Below are positions 1-5,072 of a DNA stretch of 5,155 bases, in pieces. The notes beneath the pieces are model-generated. The model was given only the letters and a program-made list of their open reading frames with translations. It did no database searches and was not told where the DNA came from. This stretch comes from an uncultured Pirellulaceae bacterium (lineage in GTDB: Bacteria; Planctomycetota; Planctomycetia; Pirellulales; Pirellulaceae). A program made the translations under genes and the position numbers. Position 1 is the first letter of the stretch. Each line of letters begins with the position of its first letter. The stretch spans positions 1 through 5,155 of the forward strand of contig CAMYNE010000223.1 of assembly GCA_947259675.1 (NCBI GenBank), in the 5' to 3' direction.

Positions 1-1
1 G

Positions 2-193
2 GCCTTTGAATATCACTGGCGTTTCTGGACCATTCCCGAAGTTCGCGAGATGCTGGCCGAAGCCGGTTTTCGCGAAAGCCACGTTTATTGGGAACGGGAA
101 GGCGAGGATGGCGAAGATACCGGCATCTGGGAACGCGGCGAGGAAGCGCCCAACCATCCCAGCTGGATCTGCTACATCGTCGCCATCAAGTGA
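2..193 (+). CDS. SAM-dependent methyltransferase, C-terminal fragment
   Basis: The frame beginning at base 2 is open from the window edge to TGA at 191-193 and gives the last 63 residues of a protein that starts upstream. The segment begins AFEYHWRFWTIPEVREMLAE and continues with AGF and then VYWE. The order aromatic-Trp-x-x-Trp-T-x-P-E-x-R-x-x-L-x-E-A-G-F followed by VYWE and a Trp-Ile-x-Tyr ending is what I recall from the C-terminal end of class I SAM-dependent methyltransferases annotated in planctomycetes. In this fold the AGF turn precedes the last strands of the Rossmann-like sheet. The SAM-binding motifs lie outside the window, so substrate and catalytic state cannot be judged. The tail is acidic (EREGEDGED) and the protein should be cytoplasmic. 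The + frame starting with ATG at base 6 is a shadow of this gene. Confidence 0.72.
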   Translation, partial: AFEYHWRFWTIPEVREMLAEAGFRESHVYWEREGEDGEDTGIWERGEEAPNHPSWICYIVAIK

Positions 194-200
194 AGAAAAC

Positions 201-293
201 GTAGCAGAGTCGTGAGACTTGCGACGGGAACCAATCAGCGCCGCGAACGTCGGCAGACTTTGGAGGAGTAGCGGAAGTCGTGAGACTTCCGAC
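201..293 (+). repeat. Three related small hairpin repeats (GTGA-loop family)
   Basis: Two clear copies are seen at 201-225 and 268-293. Both start GTAGC, carry the core GTCGTGAGACTT and end CGAC. The second is a perfect hairpin: CGGAAGTC at 272-279, loop GTGA at 280-283, GACTTCCG at 284-291. In the first the left arm is degraded, so only the inner five pairs (one G-T) form around the same loop at 212-215; its right arm, GACTTGCG, implies an original left arm CGCAAGTC. A third, more decayed copy lies between them at 243-263, with AA..GTC, loop GGCA and GACTTT. All lie in the same orientation just after the methyltransferase stop. GTGA is a GNRA-type loop, so an RNA hairpin is plausible. There is no U-tract, so these are not intrinsic terminators. 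I infer a dispersed REP-like family. Confidence 0.7.
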
Positions 294-393
294 GCAATCA
301 CGAACCTGTTCTGCCCTTCCCGCGTCTGCTAAATTGACGCCGGGTGAGAAACCAGACCGCATACCTGCCTCCTGCTTTCTGCCTCCCGGAAAC
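294..393. other. Gap before the tRNA gene, no gene seen
   Basis: No protein-like reading frame is visible here. A -35-like TTGACG lies at 334-339, but the hexamers at normal spacing are poor -10 elements; the nearest, CATACC at 360-365, would need a 20-bp spacer, so I do not call a promoter. The pyrimidine-rich stretch just before the tRNA contains CTGCCTCC twice, at 365-372 and 379-386. Confidence 0.5.
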
Positions 394-467
394 GCCCCGG
401 TAGCTCAGCTGGATAGAGCAACTGACTTCTAATCAGTAGGTCACAGGTTCGAATCCTGTCCGGGGTG
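394..467 (+). tRNA. tRNA-Arg (anticodon TCT)
   Basis: A full cloverleaf can be folded by eye. The acceptor stem GCCCCGG (394-400) pairs with CCGGGGT (460-466), with a G-T pair at the end. T401 and A402 are positions 8 and 9. The D stem is GCTC/GAGC (403-406 and 416-419), with GG in the loop. The anticodon stem ACTGA/TCAGT (421-425 and 433-437) closes the loop CTTCTAA, giving anticodon TCT at 428-430, which reads AGA and AGG codons. The variable loop has five bases. The T arm is ACAGG-TTCGAAT-CCTGT (443-459). The discriminator is G467, as in E. coli tRNA-Arg(UCU). The next bases are CTT, so CCA is not encoded and must be added by tRNA nucleotidyltransferase. Confidence 0.97.
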
Positions 468-472
468 CTTTT

Positions 473-503
473 GTTGCCAACCATTCTGGTTCCGCAACTT
501 TTT
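473..503 (+). terminator. Intrinsic terminator of the tRNA gene
   Basis: GTTGC (473-477) pairs with GCAAC (494-498), and AACCA (479-483) pairs with TGGTT (487-491) across a three-base loop. The unpaired C478 and CC at 492-493 form a small internal loop. The stem runs directly into TTTTT at 499-503, the usual shape of a rho-independent terminator. It begins six bases after the tRNA and ends just before the stop codon of the converging Uma2 gene. Read on the minus strand the hairpin is followed by AAAAGC rather than a T-tract, so it should act mainly on the tRNA transcript. Confidence 0.8.
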
Positions 504-513
504 GACAGGCTGG

Positions 514-1080
514 TTAATCCTGGATGTCGAAAATCTCATTAACTGAAATTTTCCAATCACCACACACGTCACCACTCGAAAACTCTTCCCCGCTGTGAAG
601 TACCTCGATTTGTGCCTTGTTCTTGTACACTCGAAGTGTCTGGTTCCTGGGATCCGCGACGAGGACGATTCTTGAGCCAGCCTCAAGCCATTGCTCTGCT
701 TTCGCTTCAACATCCGTCGATGTGTCGTTGGGCGAGACCACTTCAACGACTAAATCAGGGGCGACTTGCAAATACGAAGATGATGGAGGAGCCGCGGAAA
801 GTTTCTTATGGCTTACAAAGGACGCATCAGGTGCACGCACAGTATCCGGATTAACTTCAATCAAGAATCCAGTTTCGGCCGCAAAGGTTTTGCCTAAATC
901 ACTGGCTTCAACATGCGTTCCCAGTCGAATGAGTATCCGGCTTGCAATCCAACCGTGTTCGGCTCCAGCGGGTGACATCACAATCAAGACTCCTCGAACC
1001 AGTTCAAGTCGATTTCCAATATCGGGAGCTTGAAACAGTTGCTCGGCGGTCGTTATTTCATTCTTTGTTTGCTGAATCAT
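514..1080 (-). CDS. Uma2 family (DUF820) PD-(D/E)XK endonuclease-like protein
   Basis: This 188-residue protein has the normal length and layout of the Uma2/DUF820 family, whose fold belongs to the PD-(D/E)XK nuclease superfamily. Visible hallmarks are LELVRGVLIVMSP (residues 25-37, with Glu26), RAPDASFV (82-89, with Asp85), PDLVVEVVSPND (108-119, with Asp109 and Glu113), and a helix with Lys127 followed by a Trp/Gly stretch and VADPRNQTLRVY. These match the acidic and lysine positions expected of an active site. Members are abundant in cyanobacteria and planctomycetes; their cellular role is poorly known, and nuclease activity is inferred from the fold. The ATG start is supported by GAGGG (1089-1093) eight bases upstream. 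The gene converges on the tRNA and looks intact and monocistronic. There is no signal peptide or membrane segment. Confidence 0.93.
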   Translation of the reverse strand: MIQQTKNEITTAEQLFQAPDIGNRLELVRGVLIVMSPAGAEHGWIASRILIRLGTHVEASDLGKTFAAETGFLIEVNPDTVRAPDASFVSHKKLSAAPPSSSYLQVAPDLVVEVVSPNDTSTDVEAKAEQWLEAGSRIVLVADPRNQTLRVYKNKAQIEVLHSGEEFSSGDVCGDWKISVNEIFDIQD

Positions 1081-1088
1081 TTTGTTAA

Positions 1089-1093
1089 CCCTC
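1089..1093 (-). promoter_or_regulatory. Ribosome binding site of the Uma2 gene
   Basis: On the minus strand GAGGG lies eight bases before the ATG at 1080. It fixes the start and is the only convincing Shine-Dalgarno site in the window; the photolyase, Nudix, deaminase and DUF429-like starts have none that is clear. Confidence 0.7.
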
Positions 1094-1101
1094 AGTTGGC
1101 T

Positions 1102-1129
1102 ATTCTACACTTTGCGCAAAGAAAGACAA
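1102..1129 (-). promoter_or_regulatory. Candidate promoter of the Uma2 gene with palindromic spacer
   Basis: Read on the minus strand, TTGTCT (1129-1124) and TAGAAT (1107-1102) resemble -35 and -10 hexamers with a 16-base spacer, about 20 bases before the translation start. The spacer contains CTTTGCGCAAAG (1110-1121), a perfect 12-bp palindrome. A dimeric repressor bound there would block polymerase. The promoter match is moderate and the operator role is only inferred. Confidence 0.4.
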
Positions 1130-1290
1130 AATCAATCTAGCTTTTTAACCAATCTGAATTCGCCCCGAGTAATTCGCTGAATTCTCGCGAGTTCTCGAAT
1201 CAAAAAAGTTGCGTTGGGTGTCGGCCCGGGGTGCTAACTTACGTCGATTGGCTGCGAAACTGTACCCAGGTACATGTTGGCTTGCCGGCG

Positions 1291-1428
1291 CTAAGTCGCC
1301 ATTGGCTTTTCCGTTGGCAACCGCGCACCCATACGCGGCTTTGGAATCTCAAGTAGTTTCGGTCGCCTCATTATCTTTATGTAGGCTTTTCCGCGTTGGT
1401 TTTCGATAGTTTTTACGGCTGAACTCAT
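1291..1428 (-). CDS. Possible small basic protein, 45 residues, unassigned
   Basis: On the minus strand an ATG at 1428 opens a 45-codon frame ending in TAG at 1293-1291. The product starts MSSAVKTIENQRGKAYIKIM and is rich in Lys, Arg and Pro, with no membrane segment. There is no Shine-Dalgarno site upstream. I do not recognise it. The coding quality looks reasonable, but a frame this short can arise by chance, and it lies in a stretch that otherwise looks decayed. Part of it overlaps the left arm of the inverted repeat at 1382-1467. Confidence 0.2.
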   Translation of the reverse strand: MSSAVKTIENQRGKAYIKIMRRPKLLEIPKPRMGARLPTEKPMAT

Positions 1429-1467
1429 GTCAAAGGTATGTGTGGTTGCGTGAAAACCGAAAGCCTA
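1382..1467. repeat. Imperfect inverted repeat, 86 bp end to end
   Basis: TAGGCTTT (1382-1389) and GGTTTTC (1398-1404) on the left are mirrored by GAAAACC (1452-1458) and AAAGCCTA (1460-1467) on the right. The left arm has eight extra bases between its two blocks where the right arm has one. The 47 bases between the arms hold no recognisable gene. It could be a hairpin-forming site or the remnant of a small non-autonomous element; no flanking target duplication was evident. Confidence 0.45.
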
Positions 1468-1905
1468 TGTCGATGGCAAAGGCCTAAGCCAGCCCATGTT
1501 CATCGTACATGCAATGGCGAAGGCGATGCGTAATTTTTCGATGGCATCCTTGAAACGCGCTACCTGGACCCCGCGACAAAAACGGAAGTCCGCATATCTA
1601 CCGGCGTGTTGCCGGTAATTAATCTTGGTGCCGCTGTCGACGTTCCCGTCTCTCGGCACTTCTTGCAACACGTCTTCTGGTTCGAAAAGACTGTAGCAAT
1701 GACAGATATTGATGTGGCGAATTCTCGCAGTCCTGTACCTCAGCATCGCTTCCGAAGGCGAGGGTCTGGGCGTAGCCATTGATCAACTCGGAGTACAAGC
1801 CGTCGTCGCAATACAACAAGCACAGGTTGACATCCTCAAACACGGGGACGCCGCCGTAACGTAATTCCAGTAGTTTGCGTTCCCGTTCACATATTTCGGT
1901 CGAGC

Positions 1906-2193
1906 TCAAATCACCCAATCAGAGAGTTCATACCGCTCGAAATAGGAGCGTGGAAATGAAAAGCCATGATCGATACCGACAATGGTCCGGTCGTGGCCAT
2001 GCAGGTAATCAAGCAGCCAACGATGGACTTCCATTCGATTCCAGTTTCGTTTCGCCTTCAGTGTCGACCTGGGTGATGCAACACATTGCGGATCTTTACC
2101 TTTTTCCGCGGCATGCACCTGAATCGAGCTGGTCTGCGTGCCCGGTTTTTCCGCCCCGCTGTAGTCGATGCCGATGTAAGAACTAAACTGCAT
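1906..2193 (-). pseudogene. Truncated DUF429-like (RNase H-fold) protein, N-terminal part
   Basis: The ATG at 2193 opens 95 codons ending in TGA at 1908-1906. Residues 6-14 read YIGIDYSGA and residues 72-81 read VGIDHGFSFP, each with an Asp (10 and 75) placed like the metal-binding Asp of RNase H-like folds. Proteins with this pair of motifs, as I recall them, are DUF429-like predicted nucleases of about 250 residues; here the frame stops just after the second motif at ELSDWVI. None of the three downstream frames gives the expected continuation, so the C-terminal two thirds seem to be missing, not merely out of frame. I therefore call it a truncated pseudogene. It diverges from the photolyase gene across 224 bases and has no clear ribosome binding site. 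The family assignment is tentative. Confidence 0.55.
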
Positions 2194-2319
2194 TTGAAGA
2201 ATCTGAAGAATCGGTTGCTTGACGGGACGAATGAAAGCATCTAGTAGAGCTGGTGCTCGATTGAATGCGAAAGTAAGCAGGGTTACCCGATAAGAGTTCT
2301 TTCGGTTAAAAAAACAATG

Positions 2320-2379
2320 GATGTTGCAAGTGTTCGGTTTTGCAAAATCCTCGGCAGTATGGCTCTGTTTGATGTTGCA
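2320..2379. repeat. Direct repeat GATGTTGCA and palindrome upstream of the photolyase gene
   Basis: GATGTTGCA occurs at 2320-2328 and 2371-2379, 51 bases apart start to start. TTTTGCAAAA, a perfect 10-bp palindrome, lies between them at 2338-2347. All are within 100 bases of the photolyase start. A regulatory role is possible but not shown; no convincing -35/-10 pair could be placed. Confidence 0.3.
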
Positions 2380-2417
2380 TCTAAAATTCTCCTGGAAATC
2401 GGTAATCGAATACTCCC

Positions 2418-3959
2418 ATGGCAGTGCAACTTGTTTGGTTTAAGCGAGACCTGAGAATTTCCGATCACGGGCCGTTATCTCAAGCCCTGCACTCGGGAAA
2501 GTGCATTTGTCTGTTCGTCTACGAAACTGAGCTTATTGAGGCGCCTGATTTTGATGGTGCACACCTGCAGTTCATTAACCAGTCGCTGATCGAGTTGCGA
2601 AATAACTTGCGTCGGCTTGGTGGTGAACTGATTTTGCGAACCGGCCGCATGCCTGACGTCCTCGAACACCTGTGCCGCGACCACAAAATAGACAAAATCT
2701 GGGCTCACGAAGAGACGTTTAACAATATCAGCTATCAACGGGACCGCCGCGTCCGCAGATGGGCCAAATCGAACGGGATCGAGTTTGCCGAAATCCCGCA
2801 AAATGGAGTTGTGAGGCGACTTAAAAATCGCGATGGCTGGGCGGTCAAATGGCAACAACGGATGAACGAAGCGATCATCCCTGCTCCCACAAGAATCCAG
2901 ACCGTGCTTGACATCGAACCGGGAGAAATCAAAACGGAAGCAGACTTTCGGATCAACGCGTTTGAACGAAAGGAATTGCAAAAAGGTGGTGAAAATGCGG
3001 CTCAGATTTGCCTTGAAAGTTTCCTGGAGACCCGCGGCTCGAATTATCGGGGTGAAATGTCCAGTCCGGTCACCGCGTTCCGCAGTTGCAGTCGCTTAAG
3101 CACTTACCTGGCATATGGAAACATTTCCATCAAGAGCGTCCATCAAGCCGCCGCCGCACGATCTGCGGAACTGAAAGAGATCAAGAAGTCTGGCCATACG
3201 ATCGAGCCCACTTGGTTGAAGTCCCTGTCTTCTTTTCAGGGCCGGTTGAGATGGCATTGCCATTTTATGCAAAAACTGGAAGACGAACCGAGCATCGAGT
3301 TTCAAAACATCAATCGCGCGTACAACGGATTGCGCGAATCTGAATTCAATCAGTACTATTTCGATGCCTGGTGTGAGGGAAAAACCGGATATCCGATGGT
3401 CGACGCGTGCATGCGAGCCCTTCGTCAGACAGGTTGGATTAATTTCAGAATGCGCGCCATGCTGGTGTCGTTTTCGTCGTATCATCTGTGGCTGCATTGG
3501 CGACAGCCAGCGGTTTACCTCGCAAGGCGCTTTCTGGATTACGAACCTGGCATTCATTACAGCCAGATTCAGATGCAGGCCGGAGTCACCGGGATCAACA
3601 CCGTTCGGATTTATTCCCCAATCAAGCAAGTGCTGGATCACGATCCTTCAGGCAAATTTATTCGAAGATTCGTTCCCGAACTCGCCGATGTTCCGGACGA
3701 GCATTTACCTGAACCTCACAAGATGACGGCGATTGAGCAAAAGCTATACGGATGCGAGATCGACAAAGACTACCCGAGTCCCATCGTAAATCATAAAACC
3801 GCCTACAAAGCGGCTCGTGACCGCATGTACGCCATCAAACGGAGTAAAGAAGCCCAATCTGAATCTGAAAAGGTTTATGAAAAACACGGCAGTCGGCGTC
3901 GGCCGAATAAGCGGACGTCAAGAACGCGGCAAAAGAATGGCCAATCAGTTCAAAGATAG
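2418..3959 (+). CDS. Photolyase/cryptochrome-family FAD-binding protein (atypical clade)
   Basis: This intact 513-residue protein has the two-domain layout of DNA photolyases and cryptochromes. LVWFKRDLRISD (residues 5-16) opens the N-terminal alpha/beta antenna-binding domain, which runs to about residue 135. The FAD domain (about 200-485) contains SCSRLSTYL (223-231), TGYPMVDACMRAL (323-335), FLDYEPGIH (372-380) and FIRRFVPEL. The C-terminus is a basic tail with VYEKHGSRRR. By position against E. coli photolyase, Trp359 is kept (361), but Trp306 and Trp382 are Ser308 and Ile384, and the FAD contacts Asn341 and Asn378 are Phe343 and His380. As I recall, these changes mark a bacterial clade, so light-driven repair, signalling or another flavin role remain open. 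The ATG is the first possible start, as TAA lies in frame at 2403. No Shine-Dalgarno site is visible. The Nudix and deaminase genes follow on the same strand. Confidence 0.93.
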   Translation: MAVQLVWFKRDLRISDHGPLSQALHSGKCICLFVYETELIEAPDFDGAHLQFINQSLIELRNNLRRLGGELILRTGRMPDVLEHLCRDHKIDKIWAHEETFNNISYQRDRRVRRWAKSNGIEFAEIPQNGVVRRLKNRDGWAVKWQQRMNEAIIPAPTRIQTVLDIEPGEIKTEADFRINAFERKELQKGGENAAQICLESFLETRGSNYRGEMSSPVTAFRSCSRLSTYLAYGNISIKSVHQAAAARSAELKEIKKSGHTIEPTWLKSLSSFQGRLRWHCHFMQKLEDEPSIEFQNINRAYNGLRESEFNQYYFDAWCEGKTGYPMVDACMRALRQTGWINFRMRAMLVSFSSYHLWLHWRQPAVYLARRFLDYEPGIHYSQIQMQAGVTGINTVRIYSPIKQVLDHDPSGKFIRRFVPELADVPDEHLPEPHKMTAIEQKLYGCEIDKDYPSPIVNHKTAYKAARDRMYAIKRSKEAQSESEKVYEKHGSRRRPNKRTSRTRQKNGQSVQR

Positions 3960-4004
3960 AGATCTGACCGCGACCGAATTAAAAACATGTTTGATGATAC
4001 CTAA

Positions 4005-4553
4005 ATGGCAGGTAAAAATAACTGGAAGCTATCCAAGACGAAGTCGCTCCAAGACTTCCGTGTCGTTAGCGTTCAGGAGCGCACCTACCAAACTTGCCAT
4101 CTGGTCAACACAAGGAATATGTTGTTTGTGATTCGGCAGACTGGGTGTTTGTGATACCTGTCACACCTGAGAACGAAATTGTATTCATTCGCCAATTTCG
4201 GCAGTGGATGCGGCGAGGTTGTATTGGAAATCCCCGGCGGTGTCATGGACCCAGGCGAGACGCCTGAGGAAACCGGGATGAGGGAACTCCGGGAAGAGAC
4301 CGGTTATGTTCCCGAGTCCATGCAAATGTTTGGGCCTCTTTTACCGAATCCAGGGCTAAACACGGCCAAATACCATGTCGCAGTTGCACGTGGTTGTCTG
4401 CCGAAATTCGACCCAACCCCGGAGCCTTTCGAAGAAATTGCAATTGATCTACGCGCGTTTGATTCCGTTTCTGGCTTGATTGCGACCGGCGAACTGCAAC
4501 ACGCGCTCCGGACTATGTTTTCGCAATTGAGAAACGAAAGAACCCCGCTTTAA
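4005..4553 (+). pseudogene. Nudix hydrolase (ADP-ribose pyrophosphatase-like), two frameshifts
   Basis: The product is spread over two frames. ATG at 4005 starts MAGKNNWKLSK and continues through SVQERTYQ to about 4091. The next part, PSGQHKEYVV to IVFIRQF, reads in another frame (about 4094-4201). From 4206 the first frame resumes with GCGEVVLEIPGG and runs to TAA at 4551. A lost base near 4086-4093 and an extra G at 4204 (CAGT for CAT, restoring RHG) explain this, for about 183 residues in all. The Nudix box is complete: the second Gly of PGG, then Glu after five residues, then RELREETGY after seven more. Sugar-nucleotide or ADP-ribose hydrolysis is expected of such proteins. As read, the ATG frame ends after 49 codons at TGA 4152-4154. 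The good conservation suggests recent breakage or sequence error. It starts 45 bases after the photolyase gene. Confidence 0.82.
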
Positions 4554-4555
4554 TC

Positions 4556-4970
4556 ATGGATTGCGATCAATTTATGCGACTCGCCATTGAGGTCGCGAAG
4601 CAAAACCCCAAGTTACCATTTGACGCTGTCTTGGTAGATATGCGGTCGCCACCCGACTCAATCAGTCGGCCCCCAACCCGTTACTTCATGGCGAAATCGT
4701 GGCAATGAACAATTGCGCAGCTTTGAGAACTCAGAATTGGAGCAGCCTTACACTTTCTACAACCGCCGCGCCCTGCTGTATGTGCCAAGCTGCAATCATT
4801 TGAGCGGGCATCCCGAATTCGTTTTCGGTACATCCATCGCAACGCTCACGGCACTTGGGTGGCGGAATTTCCGTCTTTCAGCCCGGCAGGTTACTGATGC
4901 GGGCACGTGTTCAGACTGTGACTTGATTGACAGCGTGCTTAGTGAGGCATCTGATCGACCTTTCGTCAAA
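4556..4970 (+). pseudogene. Nucleoside deaminase (CDA superfamily), multiply broken
   Basis: ATG at 4556, two bases after the Nudix stop, starts MDCDQFMRLAIEVAKQNPKL and PFDAVLVD, the N-terminus of zinc-dependent nucleoside (guanine- or tRNA-adenosine-type) deaminases. About four residues are then missing and the frame changes near 4638. The second frame gives NQSAPNPLLHGEIVAM, with the catalytic His-x-Glu, and AAPCCMCQAAII, with the two zinc cysteines. TGA at 4801-4803 stands where the family has Trp before AGIP. A missing G near 4815 (CCGAATTC for CCGGAATTC) shifts the frame again, to FVFGTSIATLTALGW, and similarity fades near 4967. Conserved positions are altered too: Gly to Asp in PFGAV, and Glu to Ala before PCxMC. 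No frame yields a complete enzyme. Tight spacing suggests it was translationally coupled to the Nudix gene. Confidence 0.85.
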
Positions 4971-5072
4971 CGACGAATTTGGTCCCGTGGCTGGCGGCGA
5001 ATTTTCAACGATTTAGTTGTTATTTTACGGCGTAGACTGCAAAGCAAACGGCATGGCCGAATTTTCAGTTGT
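4971..5072. other. Spacer after the deaminase remnant
   Basis: The third deaminase frame stays open here and on to the window edge but no longer resembles the family, so the original stop seems lost. GAATTTTCA occurs twice, at 4999-5007 and 5059-5067, each after GGC or GGCC. On the minus strand a short hairpin CGGC-CAT-GCCG (5058-5048) followed by TTTGCTTT could weakly terminate the gene coming from the right; I rate this as low. Confidence 0.35.

Larger units (their letters stand above)
1130..1905. other. Stretch without a confident gene: repeats and unassigned minus-strand ORFs
   Basis: About 775 bases hold no gene I can name. Two minus-strand reading frames are open and look somewhat protein-like. 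One starts with TTG at 1918 and runs to 1619, with residues such as VPVFEDVNLCLLYCDDGLYS. The other starts with ATG at 1779 and runs to 1465, with FEPEDVLQEVP and FKDAIEKLRIAFAIA. They overlap in different frames, have no ribosome binding site, and match no family I recognise. They may be pieces of one or two decayed genes joined by frameshifts. Other structures are CTCGCGAG at 1184-1191, CTGAATTC twice near 1154 and 1178, the near-palindrome TGTACC-CA-GGTACA at 1261-1274, and GGCTTTTCCG twice (1304 and 1384) followed each time by TTGG. Confidence 0.45.

Noticed and set aside
334..365. Promoter for the tRNA gene from TTGACG
   Set aside because: The -35-like hexamer is good, but the only -10-like hexamer (CATACC) is poor and 20 bases away.
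441..746. Minus-strand 101-codon frame spanning the tRNA end and Uma2 C-terminus
   Set aside because: It overlaps a tRNA and the Uma2 coding frame and lacks recognisable features.
617..1033. Plus-strand frame of 138 codons across the Uma2 gene
   Set aside because: It is the antisense shadow of the Uma2 gene, which has motifs, a ribosome binding site and full family length.
1226..1290. Integron attC-like site around GCTAAC and GTTGGC
   Set aside because: The core motifs do not match RYYYAAC and GTTRRRY at the right places, and no integrase or cassette pattern is present.
2475..2981. Long minus-strand frame of 168 codons opposite the photolyase gene
   Set aside because: It lies wholly within a gene with clear family motifs on the plus strand, and its product resembles no known protein; the same holds for the minus frame 3096-3641 and the plus frames inside the gene.
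4086..4205. Programmed frameshifting in the Nudix gene
   Set aside because: No slippery heptamer, stem-loop or Shine-Dalgarno stimulator was evident at either site, and two opposite shifts would be needed.
4801..4803. TGA read as Trp (alternative genetic code)
   Set aside because: The methyltransferase ends in TGA, the intact photolyase uses TGG throughout, and the same deaminase carries other lesions, so a nonsense mutation is simpler.
4796..5047. Minus-strand 83-codon frame
   Set aside because: It runs opposite the conserved FGTSIATL segment of the deaminase remnant and is low in protein-like features.
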